DNA from: an uncultured Bacteroidales bacterium
GTDB taxonomy: Bacteria; Bacteroidota; Bacteroidia; Bacteroidales; P3
Length of the DNA: 44,926 nucleotides
Direction: 5' to 3'
Assembly (NCBI GenBank): GCA_900316055.1
Contig: ONBK01000015.1
Span: forward strand, 1-44,926
Below the pieces are notes generated by a model. The model had not been told where the DNA came from. It did no database searches and worked only from the letters and a program-made list of their open reading frames with translations. A program made the translations under genes and the position numbers. This document shows positions 1 through 7,841 of this stretch, piece after piece (positions within the stretch are counted from its first letter, which is position 1; every line of letters begins with the position of its first letter).

Positions 1-94
<94 letters not shown>

Positions 95-101
95 CTTTTA
101 T

Positions 102-130
102 AAGGGAACCGATTCCGGTTCCCTTTTTTT
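102..130 (+). terminator. Intrinsic terminator of the rRNA operon
   Basis: A perfect 9-bp stem (AAGGGAACC / GGTTCCCTT) with a 6-base loop runs straight into seven T residues. It lies just behind the 5S rRNA. Confidence 0.92.
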
Positions 131-141
131 GTTTCCCCGGT

Positions 142-344
142 GTGCTGAAGAACCTGCTCGACTGGCTGTCGCGCCAAGCTCACCTAATTGCTCGACTTCA
201 TGAGATGGATCTCATGCATGAGCCGCGGACCGGCATTGCCCTCGGCCTCGAGGCTGGACGAAAGGAGTATTCGTCCTAACCGACGAACAGAAAGCGGAGC
301 TACAGAAACAGGCTGAGGCTTTCTGCTCCTTTGTCAGAGACTGA
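142..344 (+). pseudogene. Possible decayed short coding remnant
   Basis: The 131-438 gap between the rRNA terminator and lepA holds no intact gene. One open frame (142-279) gives a helical peptide ending in stop. At the stop, a second frame continues as TDEQKAELQKQAEAFCSFVRD up to a stop at 342. The two could be one frameshifted tail of a charged, helical protein. I do not recognise a family. The remainder of the gap is AT-rich and carries the lepA promoter. Confidence 0.25.
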
Positions 345-380
345 AACTATGCGCTATTTTAGGGTGATGAAAAGATAATT

Positions 381-411
381 TTTGTCATATCGGTAAAAAG
401 TTGTATCTTTG
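381..411 (+). promoter_or_regulatory. Bacteroidota-type promoter of lepA
   Basis: TTTG (381-384), 19 bases, then TATCTTTG (404-411) fits the TTTG/TAnnTTTG consensus of the Bacteroidota primary sigma factor. The predicted start point lies about 20 bases before the lepA ATG, so the leader is short. Confidence 0.8.
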
Positions 412-438
412 CACTTTTAAATAGACGACTCTAAAGAG

Positions 439-2241
439 ATGAAAAATATACGCAACTTCTGCATTATTGCACATATCGACCACGGTAAGAGTACTTTGGC
501 CGACCGTCTGCTGGAGGTGACGAATACCGTCAGCCAGCGCGAAATGCAGGATCAGGTGCTTGACGATATGGAACTGGAGAAGGAGCGCGGCATCACCATC
601 AAGAGCCACGCCATCCAGATGAACTTTTCAAGGTCGGAGGTCGGAGGTCAGAGGTCGGAGTATGTGTTGAATCTTATTGACACGCCAGGGCATGTGGACT
701 TCAGCTACGAGGTATCGCGCGCCATTGCGGCTTGTGAGGGAGCTCTCTTAGTGGTTGACGCTACCCAGGGTATCCAGGCACAGACGATAAGCAACCTCTA
801 CTTAGCATTGGAGAACGACTTGGAGATCATCCCTGTGATGAACAAGATAGACCTCGATAGCGCGATGCCCGAAGAGGTGGCCGACGAGATTGTCGACCTC
901 TTGGGCTGCTCGCACGACGAAATCCTTCGCTGCTCGGCCAAGACGGGCATGGGTGTGCCGGAAATCCTCGACGCCATTGTCGACCGTATTCCCGCCCCTG
1001 TGGGCGACCCCAACGCACCTCTGCAGGCACTTGTCTTCGACTCGGTCTTCAATCCCTTCCGTGGCATCATTAGCTACTTCCGCATCATGAACGGCACGCT
1101 GAAGACTGGCGACCATGTGAAGTTCTTTTCTACGGGAAAAGAATACAATGCCGACGAGGTAGGTGTGTTGCGCCTCAATATGGAGTCCTGTAAGCAGCTC
1201 TCGGCTGGCAACGTGGGCTATATCATCAGCGGCATCAAGACCAGCAAGGAGGTGCGTGTGGGCGATACCATCACGCATGTTGCTGAGCCTTGTGAAAAAC
1301 CCATCGAGGGTTTCGAGGCCGTGAAGCCGATGGTCTTCGCTGGTGTCTATCCGGTGGATACCGACGACTACGAGGAGTTGCGTGCCAGCATCGAGAAGTT
1401 GCAGCTCAACGACGCTAGCCTCACCTTTGAGCCCGAATCCTCGCTTGCTCTGGGCTTCGGCTTCCGCTGTGGATTCCTCGGCCTACTGCACATGGAGATT
1501 GTGCAGGAACGCCTCACCCGCGAGTTCAACATGGATGTCATTACCACCGTCCCCAACGTGCAGTATAAGGTGAAGCTTACCAACGGCAACGAGATAGATG
1601 TTTACAACCCCTCGGGAATGCCTGAGCCAAACAATATCGCTGAGGTCTATGAGCCTTACATTCATGCACAGATTATCACCAAGGCCGACTTTATCGGGCC
1701 GGTGATAAAACTTTGCATGGACAAGCGCGGCATCCTCAAGAACCAGAACTACCTCACCACCGACCGCATTGAGATTACTTTCGACCTGCCGCTCGGCGAG
1801 GTGGTCTTCGACTTCTACGACAAGCTCAAGTCCATCTCCAAAGGTTACGCCTCGTTCGACTACTATATCAATGGCTACCAGCCCTCGAAGCTGGTGAAGC
1901 TGGAGATTCTGCTCAACGGTGACCCAGTGGATGCCCTCAGTACCCTCACATACGTCGACAACGCCTATCCCATCGGTCGCAAGATGTGCGAGAAGCTCAA
2001 GGACCTCATCCCGCGCCAGCAGTTCGACGTGGCTATCCAGGCCGCCATCGGCAGCAAGATTATCGCCCGCGAGACGGTGCGACAGGTGCGCAAGGATGTG
2101 ACGGCCAAGTGCTACGGTGGCGATATCACGCGTAAGCGCAAACTGTTGGAGAAGCAGAAAGAGGGTAAGAAACGCATGCGCCAGGTGGGCAATGTGGAGG
2201 TGCCGCAGAGCGCCTTCCTCGCAGTATTGAAATTAGATTAA
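439..2241 (+). CDS. lepA: Elongation factor 4 (LepA), back-translocating ribosomal GTPase
   Basis: LepA binds ribosomes and uses GTP to move stalled or mistranslocated complexes back one step. The 600-residue length is normal. GTPase motifs are clear: G1 AHIDHGKST near residue 11, the ERGITIK switch I region near 47, G3 DTPGH near 81, and G4 NKID near 135. The EF-G-like domains and the LepA-specific C-terminal domain follow, ending in the family motif [22 protein letters not shown]. The ATG is set by [19 protein letters not shown], conserved in the family. Unusual: between switch I and DTPGH there is an [12 protein letters not shown] loop, several residues longer than I recall for relatives. 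It is encoded by a 7-base tandem repeat (632-659). The gene stands alone behind its own promoter, and a small lipoprotein gene follows after 20 bases. Confidence 0.98.
   Translation: MKNIRNFCIIAHIDHGKSTLADRLLEVTNTVSQREMQDQVLDDMELEKERGITIKSHAIQMNFSRSEVGGQRSEYVLNLIDTPGHVDFSYEVSRAIAACEGALLVVDATQGIQAQTISNLYLALENDLEIIPVMNKIDLDSAMPEEVADEIVDLLGCSHDEILRCSAKTGMGVPEILDAIVDRIPAPVGDPNAPLQALVFDSVFNPFRGIISYFRIMNGTLKTGDHVKFFSTGKEYNADEVGVLRLNMESCKQLSAGNVGYIISGIKTSKEVRVGDTITHVAEPCEKPIEGFEAVKPMVFAGVYPVDTDDYEELRASIEKLQLNDASLTFEPESSLALGFGFRCGFLGLLHMEIVQERLTREFNMDVITTVPNVQYKVKLTNGNEIDVYNPSGMPEPNNIAEVYEPYIHAQIITKADFIGPVIKLCMDKRGILKNQNYLTTDRIEITFDLPLGEVVFDFYDKLKSISKGYASFDYYINGYQPSKLVKLEILLNGDPVDALSTLTYVDNAYPIGRKMCEKLKDLIPRQQFDVAIQAAIGSKIIARETVRQVRKDVTAKCYGGDITRKRKLLEKQKEGKKRMRQVGNVEVPQSAFLAVLKLD
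632..659 (+). repeat. Four tandem copies of GGTCGGA inside lepA
   Basis: Three exact copies and one copy with a single change (GGTCAGA) of a 7-base unit lie head to tail. They are read in frame as part of the LepA G-domain loop. 28 bases is not a multiple of 3, so the frame depends on the flanking bases. Confidence 0.85.
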
Positions 2242-2261
2242 CACACATAAATTTAATACAA

Positions 2262-2774
2262 ATGAAAAAAACAATGAAATTTTTGTTGGCAGCTTTCGTT
2301 ATGATGGCTACCGTGAGCCTCACCGGATGCAATAAAGATGATGAGAATTCGGGCGAGACCTATCCCGCTTCGACTTCGTATGCTGTCCACTACCAGGGAC
2401 AAGCGCTCGCACCGGGTCAGAAGGTGGTATATAACATTACCGATGCCGACAAGGAAACTGACGAGGCTACCGTCGATTTCTATATTAAGAACCTTACCCA
2501 GGAGTCGTTGCAGACCCGCTTCAAAGTGGAGCTTGAAGATGGCCCCGAGTCGATGAAAGACCTGCCCGTCTGCTACGGCCAGTGCAAACCTGTCACTTGC
2601 CCCTATACCTGGAATGTCTTTACGTTAGTTCCTGGTTTGGACCAGCAGGCTCTTGAGATTCACTGCTATCCCAGCATGCATGACGCTGGTTCGCAAGGCA
2701 CTTACAAAATCACTGTCGGCAAGGGTGGCGACATGGAGGATCCGCAGGTCTTCTTCTTGCAGTTCAACCTCTAA
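2262..2774 (+). CDS. Small secreted lipoprotein, function unknown
   Basis: 170 residues. The N-terminus is a lipoprotein signal peptide with lipobox LTGC (Cys 23). NKDDE follows it, the acidic pattern that in Bacteroidota often sends lipoproteins to the outer surface. The mature part is predicted to be mostly beta. It has a Cys-containing stretch (CYGQCKPVTCPYTW, near 105-118) and an end (PQVFFLQFNL) like an immunoglobulin-type strand. I do not recognise a family. It is 20 bases behind lepA and may be co-transcribed. Its TAA overlaps the stop codon of the convergent flippase gene, and no terminator separates them. Confidence 0.75.
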   Translation: MKKTMKFLLAAFVMMATVSLTGCNKDDENSGETYPASTSYAVHYQGQALAPGQKVVYNITDADKETDEATVDFYIKNLTQESLQTRFKVELEDGPESMKDLPVCYGQCKPVTCPYTWNVFTLVPGLDQQALEIHCYPSMHDAGSQGTYKITVGKGGDMEDPQVFFLQFNL

Positions 2775-4039
2775 AGCGTGCGTTCATAGCGCCGTACCTG
2801 CCACAGGTACCATAGCAGCAGGGATGCTTTCACGAGTGTCCCTGCTGCTGCGTATAGGGTGATAGCCAGCAGGAAGTCCCCGACACCGACACCGATGGCG
2901 ATAGCCGCCACCCTCAAAGCCAGTAGGACCAAATAGAAGACAAACTCGGTGCGTTGCGAGGAAAAGACATTGGGGATGAACATCAGTGAGTTGCAGCACA
3001 GCGTGGCCAACGCCAAAGGCAGCAAGGTCTGTACGAACACTCCGCACCCTTGCCAGCGGTCGCCAAAGCAGAAGACAAACACCGGCTCCGCCACGAACCC
3101 TGCCAGCACACCTATGGGCAGCGCCACTGCCATCAACGGCAGCAGGAAACGGCAGAGCAGGTGCATCAGCGGCTGCCTGTCGCGTACCGTTTCAGCAGTG
3201 CGGGCGTAGAGCACCCGCTCGAAGGCGACGCTGAGGATATTGACGGGCTGCATCGTGAAAGTCAGCGCCAGGCCGAAAAGACCCACTTCGGCACGCTCGA
3301 AATAAAGCGCGGCCCAAAGGAATGGAAGGTTAGAGGAAAAGGTGTTGATGAAGTCCTTCGTGGCCACGAAGAAGGGGAAATTGCGATGTTTCTTGGCAGC
3401 AGCCCGTCGCTCGGAATTCGGAATGTTCCGGATGGCTTGAGCATTCGGAAGACTTTTCAGCCGCAGGCGGTAGTTGATGTTCGCGGCCGCTTGACCTATC
3501 ACAGTGCCTATGGGCAGGCCGCTTTGCGAGAACCCAAACAACCCCAGCACAATCTTCAGCAGCGCCCCGCTGCCGGCATTCACGCTGTCGGAGACGGCAA
3601 TCATCTCGTAGCGGTGGAAACGGTTGTAGAGGAAACTGTAGACGCGTGAGGTGCCGCAGAAGAAGACTAACGGGGGGATGAGCAGCACCATCCAGCCCAA
3701 CTGAGCCAGATTGCCCGGTAGCAGCCCTGTGAGCCATAGTACCAGCGCTACCGTGAGCAATCCTGCCGACACCAGCGTGTTCATCCGCATGGCGAAACGC
3801 GACACCGCCGCCGCCTCGCGCTCGTCGTCGGCCACCACGATGGCCAGTTCGTACTTGCAGGTGCTGAAGATGATGAGCACTTCGATATAAGAATAGAAGA
3901 TATTGAAAAGTCCGTAGTCGTCGGGCGTGTATATACGGGTGAGCACGAAATAGGCTGCCAGCGTGATGACCTGTGCCAGCATGTTGCCGCTCACCAGCGT
4001 CGCCGCTTCGCGAACCAATTTTGAATTTCCAATCCCCAT
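2771..4039 (-). CDS. Polysaccharide/oligosaccharide flippase (Wzx-like, MOP superfamily)
   Basis: 422 residues made almost entirely of hydrophobic segments, consistent with 12 membrane helices. The N-terminus (LVREAATLVSGNMLAQVITL...) and the following TRIYTPDDYGLFNIF stretch match the start of Wzx/RfbX-type flippases, where residues after helix 1 read 'R.y.P..yG.f'. Such proteins move lipid-linked sugar units across the inner membrane for O-antigen or capsule assembly. The O-antigen-ligase-like gene 4-5 kb away fits this role, but no glycosyltransferases are seen here. The substrate cannot be told from sequence. Upstream (4040-4092) is a low-complexity stretch of short AACCT/ATAACC-like units. 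Confidence 0.85.
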   Translation of the reverse strand: MGIGNSKLVREAATLVSGNMLAQVITLAAYFVLTRIYTPDDYGLFNIFYSYIEVLIIFSTCKYELAIVVADDEREAAAVSRFAMRMNTLVSAGLLTVALVLWLTGLLPGNLAQLGWMVLLIPPLVFFCGTSRVYSFLYNRFHRYEMIAVSDSVNAGSGALLKIVLGLFGFSQSGLPIGTVIGQAAANINYRLRLKSLPNAQAIRNIPNSERRAAAKKHRNFPFFVATKDFINTFSSNLPFLWAALYFERAEVGLFGLALTFTMQPVNILSVAFERVLYARTAETVRDRQPLMHLLCRFLLPLMAVALPIGVLAGFVAEPVFVFCFGDRWQGCGVFVQTLLPLALATLCCNSLMFIPNVFSSQRTEFVFYLVLLALRVAAIAIGVGVGDFLLAITLYAAAGTLVKASLLLWYLWQVRRYERTL

Positions 4040-4092
4040 ATCGTTAACCTATAAACATTAACATCTCAATAACCCATAACCTTTCAAACCCC

Positions 4093-6099
4093 TTAAACGT
4101 TACCCAAATATTTTCTCAGCACCCATTCGCCCCCCAGCAGCAGTAGGATAAATATCAGTACCCAAGGCAGGTTCAGCAGTTCCGAGAAGCGTGTGTGGGT
4201 GTAGATGACAGGTTTCAAAGTTGAGAGTTGGGAGTTGAGGGTTGAGAGGTCGGAGGGGTATACCAACTGGCCACCAGTGATGGCGCTGAGGGTGGCCAGC
4301 AGGGAGTGGTTGGCGGTGAGGTTGGTCTGCTCCAGATGCAGCGCCTCGACAGCGAAAGAGCCTTCGGTGCTGTAGGTGGTGCCGTCGTAGGTGGTGGTGG
4401 CCGTATAGCGGTAGAGTCCTTCGGGCAGCGTCCCCAGCGAGAGCGTGTAGCCGTCGCCCTGACGGGAGAAGTTATAGTCGCCTTTGATGGAGTCTCCTTT
4501 AAGATTAAAAGTGGCGTCGGGGGTGTTGAATGGCTCGTAGCTCTCGTTGTAGAGCTGTGCGCGGACCACAATCTCGTCGTTGTCGGAGTAGTGACGTTCT
4601 GTCTCCACGATGAAGCGCTCACGGCTGTCGGTGATGGCGGCGAAATTCACCATCTGGCTCACAAGGCGGTCGAAATGCTCATGCGACTTGTTGTTCAGGA
4701 AGTCGTTCAAGCGCCAGCGCCACAGTCCTTCGCCCCAGACGAAAACCGTCCGTTTTGTACCCTGCACCTGGGCGGCGACGAGGGGCTGCTGGGTGTTGAT
4801 GTTGCCCAATCGGGCGGTGAAGAGCGACTGGAGGCTTGGCGAAGCCTTCGCCTCGCCGAAGGGGGCCGACAGCGGTGGCAGCTCCTCGATGGCGGCGCCA
4901 TCGGCAGCGTCGAGCATGAAGAGCGAGAAGCGGTCGTTGTACATCGCGGTCACCTCGTTGGTCTTCCTCGCTTTCGCCACAATCTCAAGGCCGGCATGTA
5001 GGGCGTTGAAACGCGGCAGGTCCGTCTGGGTGCCGATGATGTAGATGGAGTTTATAGATGAGAGTTGAGAGTTGAGAGTTGGGAGCTGATGTGTGGCTGA
5101 CGGGAGGTTGTGGAGAATGAGGAGGGAGACCTCTTTCAATTCTTCATTTCTCATTTTTAATTCTTCATTCAGAAACACCTCCGCCTCGTAGTTGGGGTTG
5201 CTCTCCACCGCCTGTTTCAGCGCCGCGAGGTCGGGGTGGGGGGCGTTGCCGATGATGGCCACTTTGCGGCGGCTGTCGATGATGTCGGTATAGAAGGTCA
5301 GCATGTTGTTGGCCGCCGTTCGTTCGCCGTCGACGACAGAGAGGCTCGCCGTGTAGCGCTGCAAACCCGGTTTCTCGGCTTTGAGGTCGAAGGTCAGCGT
5401 GGTGCTGAAGTTGTTGTCGCTGTAGTCTACTCGCTCTCTCGCCATCGTTTTCCCGTGGTTGTCGAGGAGCGAGAGCTGTGCCGCGTTCCCTTTCAGGCGC
5501 GAGGCATTGATGGTAATCTCTACAGGGAAGGTGTTGCCCGAGAAGGCGATGCGGTTGTGGCGGATATTGGCCAATGCGGCGTCGCGTTGTGGGGTGGTGT
5601 CGCCCAAGGCGATGGTGTAGACGGGGAAGGTGATCCGCTCGGCTGTGGTGGCGGGATTGTTGCCGCGGTTGTAGATGCCGTCTGTGGCCAGCACCACGGC
5701 CCCCAGGTTGCGACCCTGATAGCGGCTGGCTATCTCCTCCAACTCGGCCGAGATGTCCGTCGTCGAGCCCCCGAACTCCTCATACACCACGTCGTACCCC
5801 TCGCCCTCTATCTCTTTCCACTTTTCTCTTTCCACTTTCCACTTTCCGCTTTCCACCGATTCCGACACATCCTGTGCCACCACCACGACGGGCTTCTGCT
5901 GCTCGTTGACGGTCTGTTTGGCTACGGGAGCCAGCAACAGCAGGGCGATGACCGAGACGGCCACGAAGCGCAGGCCGGCCAGCAACAGGTTCATTCCCTT
6001 GCCGAAACGGCGATGCCCCAGGAAGTAGAGCACCGCTGCGTAGAGCGCACCTGCTACCAGGCAGAAGAGAACGTAGTACCAAGGATAGTCGATGATCAT
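4093..6099 (-). CDS. Membrane-anchored VWA-domain protein
   Basis: 668 residues. Two N-terminal membrane helices (about 8-27 and 40-62) are followed by a von Willebrand A-like domain. Its MIDAS metal site is visible: D-V-S-E-S near 77-81 and a later ATDG near 137-140. A long beta-rich extracytoplasmic region and a C-terminal helix (LPWVLIFILLLLGGEWVL) follow. This layout matches a common Bacteroidota VWA family of unknown role, related in layout to BatA/BatB-type proteins. At least four stretches are encoded by short tandem repeats: ESGKWKVEREKWKE (about 82-95), NEELKMRNEELKE (about 312-325), HQLPTLNSQLSSINS, and LSTLNSQLSTLKP near the C-terminus. They look like in-frame insertions rather than family sequence. 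The next gene (M16 peptidase) lies upstream on the same strand with a 38-base gap. Confidence 0.8.
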   Translation of the reverse strand: MIIDYPWYYVLFCLVAGALYAAVLYFLGHRRFGKGMNLLLAGLRFVAVSVIALLLLAPVAKQTVNEQQKPVVVVAQDVSESVESGKWKVEREKWKEIEGEGYDVVYEEFGGSTTDISAELEEIASRYQGRNLGAVVLATDGIYNRGNNPATTAERITFPVYTIALGDTTPQRDAALANIRHNRIAFSGNTFPVEITINASRLKGNAAQLSLLDNHGKTMARERVDYSDNNFSTTLTFDLKAEKPGLQRYTASLSVVDGERTAANNMLTFYTDIIDSRRKVAIIGNAPHPDLAALKQAVESNPNYEAEVFLNEELKMRNEELKEVSLLILHNLPSATHQLPTLNSQLSSINSIYIIGTQTDLPRFNALHAGLEIVAKARKTNEVTAMYNDRFSLFMLDAADGAAIEELPPLSAPFGEAKASPSLQSLFTARLGNINTQQPLVAAQVQGTKRTVFVWGEGLWRWRLNDFLNNKSHEHFDRLVSQMVNFAAITDSRERFIVETERHYSDNDEIVVRAQLYNESYEPFNTPDATFNLKGDSIKGDYNFSRQGDGYTLSLGTLPEGLYRYTATTTYDGTTYSTEGSFAVEALHLEQTNLTANHSLLATLSAITGGQLVYPSDLSTLNSQLSTLKPVIYTHTRFSELLNLPWVLIFILLLLGGEWVLRKYLGNV
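4217..4254. repeat. Degenerate (A)GTTGAGAGTTG tandem tract in the VWA gene
   Basis: Successive units TTGAGAGTTGGGAGTTGAGGGTTGAGAGG are read on the minus strand as LSTLNSQLSTLK. The same unit type recurs at 5057-5088 and at the rlmN start (21981-22000). Confidence 0.8.
5057..5088. repeat. Second GAGTTGA tandem tract in the VWA gene
   Basis: Three to four units of GAGTTGA/GAGAGTT are read on the minus strand as QLPTLNSQLSSINS. It is the same repeat class as 4217-4254, in the same gene. Confidence 0.8.
5136..5171. repeat. AATTCTTCATTTCTCATTT-type tract in the VWA gene
   Basis: Read on the minus strand, alternating GAATGAAGAATT and AAAAATGAGAAATG units encode NEELKMRNEELKE. A related unit appears at 8859-8895 in the O-antigen ligase gene. 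Confidence 0.8.
5811..5857. repeat. CTTTCCA tandem tract in the VWA gene
   Basis: Six or more degenerate copies of a 7-base unit (CTTTCCA) lie in tandem. On the minus strand they encode SGKWKVEREKWKE, right after the MIDAS DVSES motif. The same unit occurs at 28523-28559 in the PNGase F-like gene. Confidence 0.85.
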
Positions 6100-6137
6100 T
6101 AGTGGTTAACGGTTAAAGTTTAAAGAATTCTTGATTG

Positions 6138-7370
6138 TCAATTCCCATAGATGAGGGTGCTGAAGCGGTTGGGATTGAAACGTTCCTGTGCCACGCGGAG
6201 CAGGTCACCGGTGGTGACCGACATCAGGTCGGCACTCATCTCCTCCAGCGTGTTCACATGCTCATAACTCAGATAGGCTTTGCCGATGCTCTGCATCTCG
6301 TTCATCCCGAAGTCGTCGTTGATGGCCATCTGCCCTATCATCTGCCGTTGTGCCAGCCGCAGCTGCCGCTCGCTCAGGCTCTTCTCGGCTATCTTCATCA
6401 ACTCGTCGCAGATAAGTCTGCGGGCTTTCTCCTGCGCGTCGAGGTCCACACCGGCATAGACATAGAAGAGGCCGGTGTCGGAAAAGGGGATATACTGCGA
6501 CTCGATATTGTAGCAGAAGCCATAGTGTTCGCGCACCGCCACATTGAGTCGCGAGTTCATGGCGGGGCCTCCCAAGATGTTGTTCAGCAGCGAGAAGGCC
6601 GTCTTGTCGGCGTGGTAGATGTCGGGGGCCTCGCAGCCAATCAGCATGTGAGCCTGGTGCGTGTGGCGGTTCACATGGCGGTCGAATACCCGAAACTCTG
6701 GCCTTTCGTTCCGGGTATTCGGAACACTCTGATTGCCATATCCTCCGAAATAGCGCTCGCACAGCCTCACCAGCCGCTCCATCTTCACGTCGCCGCTCAC
6801 CGTGATGACCATCTTCTCGGGGGTATAGTGGTTGCGCATGAAAGCCTTCAGACTCTCGGGGGTGAAGCGTTTCACGTTGCGCTTCGAGCCCAGGATGTTG
6901 TGCCCTATGGGATGCCCCTCGTAGGCCAATTCCTCGTATTGGTCGTAGATGAGCTCCGACGGGGTATCGTTGTAACTGTTGATTTCCTCCAGTACCACCT
7001 CCTTCTCCAGTTCTATCTCGTTCTTGGGGAAAGTGCTGTGGAACAGGATGTCGGCGAAGAGTTCCAGACAGCGCTCCAGATGCTCGCTCAGCGACGAGGC
7101 GTAGACGCAGGTCTCCTCCTTGGTAGTGAAGGCGTTGAGTTCGCCTCCTACGCCGTCGATGCGGTTCTGGATATGATAGGCCTTGCGGTGCTCCGTGCCC
7201 TTGAAGAGCGAATGCTCGATGAAGTGCGCCGTTCCCTCTTCAATCCCGCGCTCGTCGCGGCTGCCGACGTTGATATACACCCCCGAGTAGGTCACCCTCG
7301 ACGGTGTGTGGCTGAGTATTATCTTGATGCCGTTAGGCAGAGTGTGGTATTCGTACACGCTTTTTGTCAT
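6138..7370 (-). CDS. M16 family zinc metallopeptidase
   Basis: About 410 residues, the size of bacterial single-chain M16 peptidases of the processing-peptidase type. The inverted zinc motif HxxEH is present as HFIEH (residues 49-53 with this start). The distal acidic ligand is in EKEVVLEEIN about 75 residues later. The sequence LPNGIKIILSHTPSRVTYSGVYINVGSRDE is the classic M16 N-terminus. Members degrade or process peptides; the substrate is unknown. Start: a GTG at 7382 would give four extra residues (MNVL), but that stretch belongs to an AATGTGTTAATG-type repeat. The ATG at 7370 fits family alignments better. No export signal is seen. Confidence 0.9.
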   Translation of the reverse strand: MTKSVYEYHTLPNGIKIILSHTPSRVTYSGVYINVGSRDERGIEEGTAHFIEHSLFKGTEHRKAYHIQNRIDGVGGELNAFTTKEETCVYASSLSEHLERCLELFADILFHSTFPKNEIELEKEVVLEEINSYNDTPSELIYDQYEELAYEGHPIGHNILGSKRNVKRFTPESLKAFMRNHYTPEKMVITVSGDVKMERLVRLCERYFGGYGNQSVPNTRNERPEFRVFDRHVNRHTHQAHMLIGCEAPDIYHADKTAFSLLNNILGGPAMNSRLNVAVREHYGFCYNIESQYIPFSDTGLFYVYAGVDLDAQEKARRLICDELMKIAEKSLSERQLRLAQRQMIGQMAINDDFGMNEMQSIGKAYLSYEHVNTLEEMSADLMSVTTGDLLRVAQERFNPNRFSTLIYGN

Positions 7371-7741
7371 TAACACATTCACAAATTACCACATTAACGC
7401 ACCAACGCTTTTTATATTGTGTCCGTTTCCCGTTATATTGGGTATTGAGAGTTTGAGGGGTTTGAAGGGTTGAAGGGGTTAGAGAGGTTTGAGGGTGTTT
7501 AAAAGACATATTTGAAATGTTAAAATTCTATTCCATTTATGTTAAATTCCTGTTAAATTCTACTCATGTAAAAGGGGAGAAGAAGAGGGGTAGAAGAGGA
7601 GAAGAAGAGGAGAAGAAGAGGATAGCCTCTATGTATTGGTTATCAGTGGTTTATGTATCAATGTTCTGCCTTTTGTTTAAAATCCTGATTTTCAACGATA
7701 TAATTTCTTAAAATATATTAAACGGGATTTCGGAAACACAC
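7371..7741. other. Gene-free interval with low-complexity repeat tracts
   Basis: No credible gene. 7371-7410 is an AATGTGTTAATG-type tract (minus sense). 7445-7505 is a run of GGTTTGAAGGGG-like units. 7569-7622 is an almost pure purine tract of GAAGAGGAG units. A short plus-strand open frame across the purine tract (7517-7711) is composition-driven and not believed. The rest is AT-rich. Confidence 0.7.
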
Positions 7742-7767
7742 AAAAAAAAACACGACTTTTTGTCGTG
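7742..7767 (-). terminator. Intrinsic terminator behind the antiporter-S41-ligase operon
   Basis: On the minus strand, CACGAC, AAAAA loop, GTCGTG, followed by nine T residues. It sits about 75 bases beyond the O-antigen ligase stop codon. Confidence 0.88.
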
Positions 7768-7841
7768 GTGAAATGTTAAAAAACGGAGTGGGGTTTTACA
7801 TATGTATTCGACAAACACCACCCGAGAGAATTGGTTTTTTT

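Noticed and set aside
7517..7711. Small plus-strand open frame in the purine-rich gap
   Set aside because: Its middle is a GAAGAGGAG run coding Lys/Glu/Arg only; no ribosome-binding site, promoter or family.
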